A stretch of DNA of 64,000 nt from Hyphomicrobium sp. (GCF_019753045.1 NZ_JAIELN010000002.1:248001-312000); one strand, 5' to 3'; counted from the stretch's first letter, positions 19,185 to 29,809 are shown. The notes: generated from the sequence alone by a model not told the origin. A program made the numbers and translations.

Positions 19185-19946
19185 ATGCAGATGAGGCTTG
19201 AAGGCAAAGTTGCTGTTGTTACGGGGGCCGCTCGCGGACAGGGTGCCGCTGAAGCTGAGCTTTTTGCGAAGGAAGGCGCAAAGGTAGTTGCGACTGATGT
19301 CAATTTTGATCTGCTTGAATCTGTAGTTCAGGAAATACGCAAGAAATATCCAAATAGCACGATTGGGCTAAAGCACGATGTGACAAGCGAGACGGACTGG
19401 AAACAAGTTGTTTTGGCCGCTGAAAGTGCATTTGGTCCGATTACGGTCCTCGTGAACAATGCTGGCATTCTGAGAACCAAGCACTACTCAGACGTGACGT
19501 TTGACGAATGGAGCATCACGATGAATGTGAATGCTTGGAGTCAATTTGTCGGCATCAAAACCGTTTCCGAGTCAATGAAGAAAGGCGGCGGTGGCTCTAT
19601 AGTCAACATCGGGTCAATTGCGAATCATATGAATACTGACGGCTTGAACGCGTACGGCCCCAGTAAAGGTGCGGTCGAAGGCTTGACGCGAAATGCTGCG
19701 GCGGAACTAGCGCCGCTGAATATACGCGTCAATTCAATTCATCCGGGTGAGGTGGCAACTCCAATGCTGTTTGAAGTTGTCACAGAAGAGGATATTCAGG
19801 CTCGCGTTCATATCATTCCGTTGCGAAGGCTTGGGCAGCCCATTGATATCGCGAACCTCGCGCTGTTCCTGGCCAGCGATGAGTCGAGCTATATGACGGG
19901 GTCGGGAATTGTTATCGATGGTGGCGTCAGCGTGGCCTATACATAG
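19185..19946 (+). CDS. Short-chain dehydrogenase/reductase (SDR), second
   Basis: 253 residues from ATG 19185, preceded by AAGAAAGGAAC; a longer open frame from 19098 lacks such a site. Classical SDR with VVTGAARGQGAAEAELFA, LVNNAGIL, catalytic NIGSIAN and AYGPSKGA (Ser, Tyr, Lys), and SYMTGSGIVIDGG. Function resembles 3-oxoacyl-ACP reductase or cyclopentanol-dehydrogenase-like oxidoreductases; substrate unknown. Its third codon positions are visibly less GC-rich than in the SDR at 17600, so it was probably acquired separately. Confidence 0.88.
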   Translation: MQMRLEGKVAVVTGAARGQGAAEAELFAKEGAKVVATDVNFDLLESVVQEIRKKYPNSTIGLKHDVTSETDWKQVVLAAESAFGPITVLVNNAGILRTKHYSDVTFDEWSITMNVNAWSQFVGIKTVSESMKKGGGGSIVNIGSIANHMNTDGLNAYGPSKGAVEGLTRNAAAELAPLNIRVNSIHPGEVATPMLFEVVTEEDIQARVHIIPLRRLGQPIDIANLALFLASDESSYMTGSGIVIDGGVSVAYT

Positions 19947-20000
19947 CGCATAAGCTGATACTCAGCATTTGCTTCAATCGTTCTGTATTTAGCCCTTGGA

Positions 20001-20050
20001 GCCTGATCCACTCGAAAAGTGGATTGGGCTCTTTAAATCGGGCTCTTTAA
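20001..20050 (+). terminator. Hairpin and tandem repeat after the SDR gene
   Basis: ATCCACT (20006-20012) pairs with AGTGGAT (20018-20024) and is extended by GCC/GGC, followed by TCTTTAAA. The 11-mer GGGCTCTTTAA is repeated at 20026-20036 and 20040-20050. Likely the transcription terminator of the SDR, about 55 bp after its stop. Confidence 0.55.
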
Positions 20051-20141
20051 GATGACTAACGAAAATGACCTCACCGCTGCCATAGAATCCAAATATCACG
20101 TGCGTATTGACATTCTCCACAACCACGTCGGCACTCAGGTC

Positions 20142-23119
20142 CTACGCACCCAGTACAATGCCGAAGGCAGCGGAAGCAGAAGGTTCCGTATAGAATCCGG
20201 ATGGGTCGAGAGAGCCAGCAGGGTCCCATGCCGCTTGTATCTGGCCTCCAATTGAAGGTCCAAGTGTAGGGCCTAGGTAAAACTGTACGGCCCAAGGATC
20301 AGTAGAGATATCGGCACCCACCGTCGCGCCCGCGTACCATGTGCCCATACTTGCGCTTCCTTCGAGCGTACTCCGCCCAGTTGGGTCTTTGCCGACTATC
20401 GGATTGTCATTGCCATATGCATAGCTGTTCAAGCTCTGCGGATTCTCTAACGCGTGCTTCCCATCCTTCGTCAGCCCAATTTCCCAGAACACTGGATCTT
20501 CGCTCGTGAACTGCCCACGCGCCGGATCGTAGTAGCGGGCATTGAGGTAGGAGAGTGATGTCGGGCTGTCGGCGAATTGGCCGATGTACTGCCGGCTCTC
20601 GATCGGTGTGCCAGAGTTCACGCGCGCCGCACCGTAGGGATAGTAGTCGAGCGTCTGCGCCGGCGTGCCGCTCGCATTCGTGACAATCGCCGTCGACCCG
20701 AGTTGATCAGCATGCACATAGGAAACAGTCGGGGATAGCGTCGTGGTCGCCGCCTTAAAGGCGACCGCTATCATGGACCAGTTCGCGCTTGCGCTCCCGG
20801 TGTAGGTGTCGGTGTAGGCCGTCGAGCTTGTGGCGAGCGTGTAGCTGCCGGCGCCCAGGATGCCGTTTCGGAGCTTGTAGAGCGCAGTGCGGCTTGTCGT
20901 GGCGTCTGTGGAAGCTAGGCGCGTGAGCGCCGTCACGATGAGGTCGCTCGTAACGGTCGTGGTGGCAGTAACGGCGGGATTGCCGGTTGACCCAAGTTTG
21001 CATGACATGACGTCGATTGGATTTGTCTGCGAGATGCCGGAAAGGAGCGTAGCGGCGAGCTTGAACTCGGTCGTTGTGCCGACGAGGTTACGGTGATCGT
21101 CGAAGATGCCGACGAAGGATTGATCAGATACCAGACCTCGGTGCGGGCGGTGGACTGGCGCGTGGTCGTCGCGAAGGTGAGCGAGGTCGTGCCGGAGCCA
21201 GTGATGAGGTAGGCGCTCGCGATCGAGCCGATGCCCGCCGTCGCCTGCTGGATATTGGCGGTGAGGACAAGAATCGTATTCGAAGCGGTTGATGTCGCGA
21301 TGAGCCATTGCCGTGTGGTGGTGCCGGTGGTCGCTGTCGAGTATTTGGTGGTCGTACCCACAACTGCCGGGATCGCGGTCGCGAAGAGGGAAGGGGGCGT
21401 GTCGATAGTCGCGAGCAAGAGATCGCCGAGGAACACATAATCGGTGCTCGTCGCGGTCGTCGTGCCCACGAGCATGCGCGAGAAGTAGCGGCTCGGATAA
21501 TGGATGATGGCGGTGCCGGTCTGCTGGAACATGCGGGCACCGGAGGCGTCGTAGCCGTAGGTCGTGGTAGCACCGCCGACAATCGACTGATTCATGCGGT
21601 TGAGGTAATCGTAGGCGTAGTTTGTCGTGCCTTGCGACGTGACATTGCCGTTGTTGTCGTAAGTGTAGGAGACGCCGCCGACGGAAGTCGGCGCGTCAGG
21701 ATTCGCGTATCGCGTCTGCGCGTAGCCGTAACTCGTCGTCGTAGCACCTACGACGCTCGTGATGTTACCGAGCGCATCGTACGCATAGGTGAGCGAGTAA
21801 GGTGAAGTCGACGAAGCCGTTGTGGATGCTGTTAAGAGGCGATCGAGGTTGTCGTAGGTATAGGCAGCGCTGCGAGGGGGCGTTGTCGATCCGTTGTCAG
21901 TGATGCTCGTGATGTTGCCGACGGAATCGTAGGAATAGTTCAGATCCAAGAGGGGATAGACGAGCGTCGTAGTAGCGGTCGTGGTCCCTGTTTGTGTGAC
22001 CGTGAAAGTTCCGCTCGAAGTAAACGTATGAATTGTATCCGAGGTGGTCGTAGAAATAGTACCGCCGGTCGCGACGACGGAACCCGTCGGGTAGCGAATA
22101 ATGACAATGCCTGAGCCGCCGTTTCCGCCCGATGCGATACCGCCGCCAGAGCCACCGCCACCGCCGCTTCCAGAATTCGCCGTGGCATTCCCACCTATTG
22201 AGCCGCCGTTTCCGCCGCCCGCCTGACCGAGTCCTGAAGCCGTGCATGAGCCAGAAGCAGAACAACCACCGCCTCCACCACCCGCATACGCAGTGCTCGA
22301 CCCAGATAACGATGAGAGCGTGCCTGAGCCGCCGTTCCCACCGTTATTAGTGCCGCCGTTCGAGCCCGTTCCCCCGTTTCCGCCTCCGCCTGTAAGATAC
22401 GGCGACGTGCCGCTCTGGCTTCCACCGGCATTCGAGTTACCGCTCGCGCCGCCGGAAGATGTGCCCTGCGCCCCGCCTCTAGCGGTCGACGTGGCAAAGC
22501 TGCTGCTTGATCCAGCAGCGCCATCGTTTCCACCGGTGCCACCCGCACCACCGGCGCCAGCTGTGATGGCATAGGCTTGTGGAGAAACGTAATTTGTAGA
22601 TGAAGCGACTTGACCGCCGCCGCCGCCGCCTCTTCCTGCAAAGGGGCTATTTGAAGAGGCACCGCCTCCACCACCGCCGACTGCGAGATCATAGACCGGT
22701 TTGCTTACAGGCACCTGGATTTGGACCGTCGAGCTGGTCGCGGTGAGGAGACGCGAGAGCCGATAGAGATTGGCAGCGTCGTATGTGTAGGAAGTGATGA
22801 TACCGGAGGGATAAACGATCGAGCTGATTTTGCCGTTCGGTGCGTAGTCGATAAATGACGCGATTGAGCTCGTCGCGCCGTTCGCTGCAGTCGAGGTCAC
22901 CCCATTGATAAGACCACCCGATCCGAAACTGTAATCGGCGCGCGAACCGCTCGGATATTTAATTTCAGTCGTGTTTCCCTGCAGATCATATGTACTAGTA
23001 ACCGGGTAGCTGATGCCAGCGATTGTCGTCGTTGCCACCGAGACGCGACCCAGGATGTCATAGCCGTCAGTTGTCTTTGCTGACGTGGAAGAGGCGGCGC
23101 AGAGATAGGCGCCCCACAA
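20142..23119 (-). pseudogene. Rhs/YD-repeat protein with internal glycine-rich domain, frameshifted and 5'-truncated
   Basis: Two overlapping minus-strand frames join into one ~990-codon Rhs protein. The first (23119 to about 21130) has YD repeats (YTYDNLDRLLTAS, YAYDALGNITSV, YDASGARMFQQTGT). The second (from about 21130 to 20142) holds the core end YLNARYYDPARGQFTSEDPVFWE and a ~95-residue tip after GNDNPIVGKDPTGR. The sequence passes from ARTEVWYLI in frame one to NQSFVGIFDDHRNLVGTTTE in frame two. A ~230-residue Gly/Ser-rich insert (about 22050-22690) ends in GGSGIVIIRYPTG, like tail-fibre glycine-rich domains. The usual N-terminus is missing at 23119. The tip is short and matches no toxin I recognise. 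Confidence 0.8.
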
Positions 23120-23560
23120 CGCCTAACGTGACGCACCGCGCGTCCGATGCCCCGCAGTCGAGGGGGCGTTCGGCGGTGCCGGCCGACCTCGTGCCGTCAG
23201 CCGAGCCCGCGATCGGCGCTCCACGTGCGCGAAAATGAGCGCTCTGTTTGACCGCACGGAAGAGCACCACCAAACGCGGGCGAGTGCCGCCAGTTCCGTC
23301 GTTAGTGTGGTGTTGCGCAAGCTTACACACACTCGACGGAATGGCGGCACGAGGTCGGGCGGCAGCCCGACAAAGGGGGTGGGGGGAAATGCGCGCATTT
23401 GCAGTCTCTTGCGCTTCGCGAGGCCTCTCGCCGGGCCTACAAACGCGCGTAGGGGCGCTTGTAGGGGCAAAAAGATATCGGACGCGTTCGATACCGCGTA
23501 TCGCGACGTGTTCGATATCTGAGAATTGCAGCTTGAAATGCAATTCAGCCTTAGAAAATG
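23120..23560. other. Non-coding stretch upstream of the Rhs remnant
   Basis: No supportable gene; several overlapping frames on both strands are arginine-rich and look non-coding. It holds an imperfect palindrome described separately and short runs such as GGGGGTGGGGGG near 23378. GC is higher on the Rhs side and falls toward 23560. Confidence 0.4.
23474..23519. repeat. 46-bp imperfect palindrome
   Basis: It begins GATATCGGACGCGTTCGATA and ends TATCGCGACGTGTTCGATATC around a CCGCG centre, giving near-mirror arms; TTCGATA also occurs as a direct repeat. Such sites serve as recombination, partition or repressor-binding sites. Its closeness to plasmid-type genes favours a replicon function, but this is inference. 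Confidence 0.45.
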
Positions 23561-23762
23561 GGGGTTATTGACGAGTGCGGGTGAGCGTTGCGTAATGCGT
23601 CGCACAATAACTTTTTTGCGACACGCAAAATGCGTTCTGTCAAGTCAGCTGCTTTACTTGGATCGGCTGGGGGGTGAATGTCACCCTTGAAATGCAACAC
23701 AACCGTCGCTGCCTTCATTGATGGATTTTGCATTTCGTATCCATTTTAAAAAGACGGGTCCC

Positions 23763-23893
23763 CATACTGGGTGTTTTTAATATGGGTCTTTTCATACTGG
23801 GTATTCTTATAAGGAGAGACCGGAAGAATTGGCCGCTCTAGAGCGGCAATTTCTGCCGGTCTGGTGTGGCCACCGTTGCCGGTCTGGTGTGGC
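23763..23893. repeat. Iteron-like repeats, perfect palindrome and 17-bp direct repeat
   Basis: CATACTGGGT occurs at 23763-23772 and 23793-23802 with a degenerate AATATGGGT between (23779-23787); their ends are 15 bp apart. Then comes the perfect 16-bp palindrome GCCGCTCTAGAGCGGC (23832-23847) inside a longer imperfect hairpin (about 23820-23860), and the exact 17-mer TGCCGGTCTGGTGTGGC twice (23854-23870, 23877-23893). The second copy abuts the end of the HTH gene. The layout recalls a plasmid origin or partition region. Confidence 0.5.
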
Positions 23894-23896
23894 AGC

Positions 23897-24253
23897 TCAT
23901 TTTCCCGTCCCTTTCTTGAGGGTGATGTGGAGCTTGTAGAGGTTCGTTTGTCCTAAGCCCCGCTGCTCGACTTCGAGGAAGCCGGCGGCCTCGAGCTCTT
24001 TAAGGTAAGTTCGGATGCTCCTCTCCCCTGCTCCCATATCGATCGCGAGCTTTTGTTGGCCTGGAAAGCACGCGTCATCGCTCCACGCGTACTTGAGCAG
24101 CATGGCGTACGCGAGCTTGGCACCCACAGAGAGCTCCTTGTTCGTTAGTACGAAGTTCGGAACCTGGGTGAAGCCATAGCGCGTCGCGGGATCGGCGCCG
24201 ATGATCTCGATGTTGCGTTTGAGCTCTGTGAGGCGGCTGCTGATGTGCTCCAT
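23897..24253 (-). CDS. Helix-turn-helix protein, plasmid replication-initiator type
   Basis: 118 residues. GFTQVPNFVLTNKELSVGAKLAYAMLLKYAWSDDACFPGQQKLAIDMGAGERSIRTYLKELEAAGFLEVEQRG is the winged-helix domain used by many plasmid RepA-like initiators and phage replication proteins, where it binds origin DNA. Only this domain is present; a full initiator would continue further. Flanked downstream by iteron-like repeats and upstream by a broken plasmid-type DNA-binding gene. Probably a small plasmid-derived regulator or initiator remnant. Start ATG at 24253 has the AT-rich GGGGGGCGCT leader and no clear alternative. Confidence 0.7.
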   Translation of the reverse strand: MEHISSRLTELKRNIEIIGADPATRYGFTQVPNFVLTNKELSVGAKLAYAMLLKYAWSDDACFPGQQKLAIDMGAGERSIRTYLKELEAAGFLEVEQRGLGQTNLYKLHITLKKGTGK

Positions 24254-24326
24254 AGCGCCCCCCCCATTATACCCCTTAGCGCTCGCGCAATGGCGTTATC
24301 AACAGAGCCGGTGGCACGCTTCGCTA

Positions 24327-24935
<609 letters not shown>

Positions 24936-25187
24936 ATGTCCAGAGTATAGCGCGTCGGGCACGGCGCTTTGCGTCTATCCACACCACGCCGAAGGCTCGC
25001 GCCGTGCGTACCGCGCGCACCCGGCCGATAGTCGGAAGGGCCCGCGCGAGACGGAGCGCGTGGGAACGTGCGAGCTCATCGTTTCCGAGGCAGTGATGAG
25101 GCACTAGGAGAAAGTGGGGTGGATCTCAATTCGGTAAGTTGCTGATTTTATTGGCTGTGCTGGCAGTCTGCGGCGAACCCGTCTCTC

Positions 25188-25324
25188 CAGGAAATTCCCT
25201 GATATGGGCTGATTTACAGGGAATTCCGCATAAAGCGGCCTCCGGATAGTTGGAACTGCATTCAATAACCGCTGATCCACGGGCATTTCTGAAAAAAATT
25301 CCCTACTGGAGCTAGCAGGGAATT
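25188..25324. repeat. Two inverted-repeat pairs with core AATTCCCT / AGGGAATT
   Basis: Pair one: GGAAATTCCCTG (25190-25201) and CAGGGAATTCC (25217-25227). Pair two: AATTCCCT (25297-25304) and AGGGAATT (25317-25324). The surrounding 25108-25566 has no gene. These hairpins lie about 240-380 bp before the ParB/methyltransferase gene and could be binding sites for its ParB-like domain or a regulatory leader. Confidence 0.45.
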
Positions 25325-25566
25325 CACGACCAGCATCAGAGCAATTCGTCTTTGGAACAGGTTGACGCGCAAATGCGTACCTAATCCGGTGGGATATCCA
25401 AAATTCAAAAAAATGGCCGAGAACATTTCGGCCAGCTGGAAGCTTACTACAGAGTGACGTTGTTCGCCGGAGCGTTTGGAAGAGTTCGCCATCCCGGTCT
25501 TAGTTGCGTTTGCGCATCACTCATTGACGATACACGGGGCGCGCGAGAACTTCGCGCTGGGGATAT

Positions 25567-26940
25567 ATGGCGCGAACTTCTCGAGACAAAATCCGGGCGA
25601 CTGCATTCGAACATCCAAGGATTGAGCTGCGGACTCTCCGGGCGTTGAAGGCCGCGCATCGAAATGCGCGGACGCATTCGGCGAAGCAAATCCGTCAGAT
25701 CGCTGACAGCATTGATGCCTTCGGTTTCGTCAATCCCGTACTCATCGATGCCGAAGACCGCATTGTCGCCGGGCACGGGCGGGTTGAGGCCGCTCGCAAA
25801 TTAGGCTTGGCGACAGTGCCGGTGATCTGCCTCGACCACCTGACCGAGGCAGAGTTGCGCGCCTATGCGATTGCAGACAACCGGCTCGCGGAGCTGTCCG
25901 GCTGGGACAAAGACGTTCTCGCGATTGAATTGGCAGATCTCGTCACGATTGACAGCGATTTTGATGTGTCGGTGACGGGCTTCGACCATGCCGAGATTGA
26001 TTTGGCGATCCAACGACAGCCCGACCCTCCAGATGTCATGGATGAGCTACCAAAGGTTCCATCGGCTGAGGAAGCTATTACGCGCGTCGGAACGCTGTGG
26101 TGCCTCGGCGAGCATCGCATCATTTGCGGCGATGTCCGCGATCGAGATGTAGTCGCGCGTTTGATGGACGGCGATCGAGCAAGAATGGTTTTCACCGATC
26201 CGCCCTATAACGTGCCGATTGATGGTCATGTGTCGGGCCTCGGCCGGCAGCGTCACAAGGAGTTCGCCGTCGCCAGCGGAGAAATGAGCCCCAAAGAATT
26301 CACCGAGTTTTTGGAAGTCGCCTTGGGCAATCTTGCGTCGGTAAGCAGCGATGGGTCACTCCATTATGTGTGCATGGATTGGCGGCATCTCGGCGAACTC
26401 ACGGATGCAGGAAAGCGTGTCTACGCGGAACTCAAGAACCTCTGTGTTTGGAATAAAACGAATGGAGGAATGGGCTCGTTCTATCGATCGAAGCACGAGC
26501 TTGTCTTCGTCTACAAATTGGGGCGCGCTAGCCACACGAACAACATCGAACTTGGGCGTTTTGGACGTTACCGTTCAAACGTCTGGGAATACGCCGGCGT
26601 CAACACGTGGCGGAAGGGCAGAGACAACGATCTGTCTGATCATCCGACGGTGAAGCCGGTGTTGTTGGTGGCTGACGCAATCCAAGATGCCAGTAACCGC
26701 GGCGATATCGTGCTCGACGGTTTTGGTGGTGCTGGCACGACACTGATGGCCGCTGAAAAAGTCGGCAGACGAGCACGAGTCATTGAATTGGAACCGCGGT
26801 ATGTCGACGTCACGGTCCTGCGTTGGCAAAAATTGACCGGGCAACAAGCGACCGACGCCGTCACGAGCCGCCCGTTCTCCGAGATCCAAGCGGGCGGCCG
26901 TTCGAACAGCATGAGGAAAAGAAGGTCGTCCCGATCTTGA
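25567..26940 (+). CDS. ParB-domain DNA methyltransferase (N6-adenine/N4-cytosine type)
   Basis: 457 residues. The N-terminal ParB/sulfiredoxin-like domain (about residues 20-115) has GFVNPVLIDAEDRIVAGHGRVEAARKLGL and LRAYAIADNRLAELSGW. The methyltransferase domain has MVFTDPPYNVP (catalytic motif IV), then HPTVKPVLLVADAI and VLDGFGGAGTTLMAAEKVGRRARVIELEPRY (SAM-binding motif I), the motif order of beta-class amino-methyltransferases. Such fusions are common in prophages and gene-transfer-like islands, often just before DUF5681 and terminase genes, as here. It would methylate adenine or cytosine in DNA; no cognate restriction enzyme is nearby. Confidence 0.9.
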   Translation: MARTSRDKIRATAFEHPRIELRTLRALKAAHRNARTHSAKQIRQIADSIDAFGFVNPVLIDAEDRIVAGHGRVEAARKLGLATVPVICLDHLTEAELRAYAIADNRLAELSGWDKDVLAIELADLVTIDSDFDVSVTGFDHAEIDLAIQRQPDPPDVMDELPKVPSAEEAITRVGTLWCLGEHRIICGDVRDRDVVARLMDGDRARMVFTDPPYNVPIDGHVSGLGRQRHKEFAVASGEMSPKEFTEFLEVALGNLASVSSDGSLHYVCMDWRHLGELTDAGKRVYAELKNLCVWNKTNGGMGSFYRSKHELVFVYKLGRASHTNNIELGRFGRYRSNVWEYAGVNTWRKGRDNDLSDHPTVKPVLLVADAIQDASNRGDIVLDGFGGAGTTLMAAEKVGRRARVIELEPRYVDVTVLRWQKLTGQQATDAVTSRPFSEIQAGGRSNSMRKRRSSRS

Positions 26941-27305
26941 AGAAGAGCAAATATCGTGTCGGGTACGGCAAGCCACCCAAACATTCGCGTTTCAAGCCCG
27001 GTCAGTCAGGCAATCCCAAAGGACGACCGAAAGGTGCTCCAGGGTTTAAGGCTGAACTTGAGAAGGAGCTACGACAGCTCATTACCGTCACGGAGGGAGG
27101 CCGAACGCGAAAGCTCAGCAAACAACTAGCCATGATCAAGGCATTATGTGCAAAGGCGCTGAAGGGAGACGTGAGGTCCGTTCAGCTGATCCTTGGCCAC
27201 TGCAGTGATCGCAACGAACGCGCAGCACTGCAGCCTAACGAACTCGATGCGTTGGACCAAGCGATCATCGAAGCGTTTAGGCGCCGATCCGGACAGGAAG
27301 AGTAA
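26937..27305 (+). CDS. DUF5681 family protein (phage-associated)
   Basis: 122 residues from TTG 26937, which overlaps the methyltransferase stop by four bases (TTGA). Open frame extends back to 26823, so the start is uncertain. The N-terminal RVGYGKPPKHSRFKPGQSGNPKGRPKGAP is the signature of DUF5681, followed by a helical domain. These proteins precede terminase large subunits in alphaproteobacterial prophage-like regions and may act as small terminase or DNA-binding partner. The stop overlaps the terminase ATG (TAATG). Confidence 0.8.
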   Translation: MKKSKYRVGYGKPPKHSRFKPGQSGNPKGRPKGAPGFKAELEKELRQLITVTEGGRTRKLSKQLAMIKALCAKALKGDVRSVQLILGHCSDRNERAALQPNELDALDQAIIEAFRRRSGQEE

Positions 27306-28716
27306 TGGCTTCGCTGAACAACGGAGAAATTTTCGACGCCATACTGCGGCAGGATTTGGCCTCCTTCATCGCCAAAGCTTTCGCGACGGTCGATGGCAGT
27401 CAGCCATTCACACCGAATTGGCATATGACCTTATCGCGGATCGGCTAATGCGCGCCTATCGTCGCGAAATTAAGCGCCTGATCATCACGCTGCCGCCACG
27501 AAATCTAAAATCTATCTCCGCGTCCGTTGCCTTCCCGGCGTGGGCGCTGGGAAAGAACCCCGCTCTGCGTTTTATTTGCGCGAGCTATTCTCAGGATCTT
27601 TCGAGCAAGTTGGCAGGCGATTGCCGGACGGTCATGATGGCGCCGTGGTACCGGCGGGCATTTGTTGCCGGCGGTCTCAATCCTCACAAGCAGGCCGAAA
27701 GCGAGTTCGAAACCGTCGCCGGCGGCTATCGGTTGTCAACGTCTGTGGGCGGTACGCTCACGGGGCGTGGCGGCAACTTCATCATTATCGATGATCCGAT
27801 TAAGCCACAGGACGCGCAATCGGAGCCGCGCCGTCACTCCGTCAAGCAGTGGTACGATTCCACTCTCTACTCACGGCTCGACAACAAAAAGGATGACGTG
27901 ATCATCCTCATTATGCAACGCGTGCACGTTGATGATCTCGTGGCCCATGTCATGGAAAAGGAACATTGGGAGCATCTTCGTCTTTCGGCAATCGCTGAGG
28001 AGGATGAGAGCTATGTGTTGTCGGACGGGCGGATGGTGGGACGTCGAGAAGGAGAACCCCTGCATCCGGAACGCGAGCCATTGAAAGTTCTGAAGCAGCT
28101 TCGGGCCTCAATGTCGTCTTTCCAGTTTTCAGCGCAATACCAGCAGGCACCGGTCCCCGCCGAAGGCAACCTCCTCAAATGGCGCTGGTTTCAAGTCTGT
28201 GATTCTCTGCCCTCGCGGGCGGCCAACGATCGAATTGTGCAGAGCTGGGACTTGGCGACGACGTCCGGTGAAGCATCGGATTGGTCGGTCTGCACAACCT
28301 GGCTTATTCAGAATGGCAAATATTTTCTTCAGGACGTGCTGCGTGTGCGGATGGAGTTTCCCGATCTGAAGCGCAAGGTCGTGAACCACGCGCGCGCTTT
28401 TGCGGTCAACACGGTCCTGCTCGAAGAGGCAGGCGTTGGACTCGGCCTGATTCAGCAATTGCGCTCTGAGGGCCATGGCATTCGATGGATAGGGTTGCGT
28501 CCGGAAGGATCGAAGGCAGATCGCGTCGTAGCTCAGTCGGCAATCATTGAGGCGGGAGCTGTATTTATTCCACGAAACGCCCGATGGCTTGATGCCTTCC
28601 GAAATGAGCTGCTGGCCTTTCCAATCGGCCGCAACGACGATCAGGTCGACAGCGTGTCGCAATTTCTGAACTGGGCCGAGAACCGATCCCGAAAAAGAGT
28701 CGGTGCCCTGTTCTGA
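27305..28716 (+). pseudogene. Phage terminase large subunit, frameshifted near 27424
   Basis: Translation from ATG 27305 gives MASLNNGEIFDAILRQDLA ... QPFTPNWHM, then stops at a TAA near 27446. The next frame continues exactly where expected: DLIADRLMRAYRREIKRLIITLPPRNLKSISASVAFPAWALG. One missing base around 27424 explains this. The remainder is a complete TerL: ATPase motif LPPRNLKS (usually LPPRHGKS), GNFIIIDDPIKP, nuclease start IVQSWDLATTS and C-terminal DDQVDSVSQFLNW. It would package DNA, but no portal, capsid or tail genes follow. Either a true frameshift mutation or a sequencing error; the isolated context favours decay. Confidence 0.8.
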
Positions 28717-29149
28717 GGCGACGGCGCCTGGGCAATATCCGCTAATAATGATCGAGGCATCAAGTGTAGGCTCGCGACCGCAACGTGCTCAAGGCGTTCC
28801 CGTGCCCAAGACCGGTGTTCCTTCGTCGAGCGCTTCAAAAATAGCGGCCACGAGATCGCTGACTTGATCACGCCTGGATTATCGAAGGCGAGGCCGGCGG
28901 AAGTGTCAGGTCAAAGTCATCGGACGAGGAATTACGCTTGCTAATTGCTCGATCTGGAACCACGGATATCTTGAAGGCCGGAGGCTGGAACAAGAAGGAC
29001 GCGGGTTGTGAATGACGACGGGAGAGTAATTGCAGAGTTGGCTAAAATATCGAATGTCGACTGCACCTCACACGATTAGGCATAATATTTACGTTCCGAC
29101 GAACGAGCTTGCCAAATCGTCGTGCTGCTCCACCATTGCTCATCGTCCC
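28717..29149. other. Intergenic boundary between phage remnant and sulfur cluster
   Basis: 433 bp with no recognisable gene or RNA. It separates the rightward terminase from the leftward ExbD gene. GC falls in the part near 29000-29110. A junction of two islands is likely here, but no repeat or target duplication was found. Confidence 0.45.
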
Positions 29150-29809
29150 TTATTGCGGGTTCACAGCAGGACCTACTTCGGAAGTCGTCGGCGGTGCAAC
29201 CGCAGGGGCTACGCTCTGCGATCCTTGCGCAGGCGCGACGGCCGGTGCTGCTATCGCTGGCGTCGGGGGAGCCGGTGTCGGCGAGGCAGGTTGTGCCGTG
29301 TCAACCGGCGTTGTCGGAGCCGAAGCCGCCGTTGTGCCGGGTCCCGGGGGTTGAGCCGCCGCTGGCGCTGGCAAAGGAAGCTGTGCGCCTGGCGGTGGAT
29401 TTGATACCAGCGCCACCTTGGTGAACCCCGCGGAGGTGATCTTACCCATCACCTCGAGAATGACTCGATATGGAAGGTCCTTGTCTGCACGGACGTGGAT
29501 GCGCTGATCGAGCCCGTTCTCGGCTTGGTTCAACAGGACAGCAAGCAATTGATCCGGCTGAACTTCAGTCGAGCCGACGAAGTACTTGCCTGCGGCATCG
29601 AGCGAGACCGCTATGGGCGGTTTTTGATCGTTGAGCGGTTTCGCCTGCGTCTTGGGCAGATCGACGGGAATGCCACTCGTCATCAAAGGGGCGGCGACCA
29701 TGAAGACGATAAGAAGAACTAGCATGACGTCGACCAGCGGCGTCACGTTGATGTCGCTCATCGGCGGGTCGTCGAAATCTTCGTCATGCTTACGCAGCGC
29801 GACGGCCAT
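29150..29809 (-). CDS. exbD: ExbD-type biopolymer transport protein with Pro/Ala-rich tail
   Basis: 219 residues from MAVALRK (an ATG nine bases earlier is possible). ExbD hallmarks: MSDINVTPLVDVMLVLLIVFMVAAPLM, one transmembrane helix with the conserved aspartate, then a periplasmic domain VDLPKTQAKPL ... IHVRADKDLPYRVILEVMGKITSAGFTKVALVS. After about residue 140 comes an unusual ~80-residue tail rich in proline and alanine, absent from typical ~140-residue ExbD. Forms the proton-driven motor with ExbB to energise TonB. Its start overlaps the exbB end by 20 bp. Confidence 0.92.
   Translation of the reverse strand: MAVALRKHDEDFDDPPMSDINVTPLVDVMLVLLIVFMVAAPLMTSGIPVDLPKTQAKPLNDQKPPIAVSLDAAGKYFVGSTEVQPDQLLAVLLNQAENGLDQRIHVRADKDLPYRVILEVMGKITSAGFTKVALVSNPPPGAQLPLPAPAAAQPPGPGTTAASAPTTPVDTAQPASPTPAPPTPAIAAPAVAPAQGSQSVAPAVAPPTTSEVGPAVNPQ

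Noticed and set aside
22242-22574. Proline-rich open frame on the plus strand
   Set aside because: It is the complement of the glycine-rich Rhs insert (GGN codons become NCC), not a gene.
22050-22690. Repetitive region considered as CRISPR or tandem-repeat array
   Set aside because: Repeats are irregular glycine and serine codons without constant repeat-spacer lengths.
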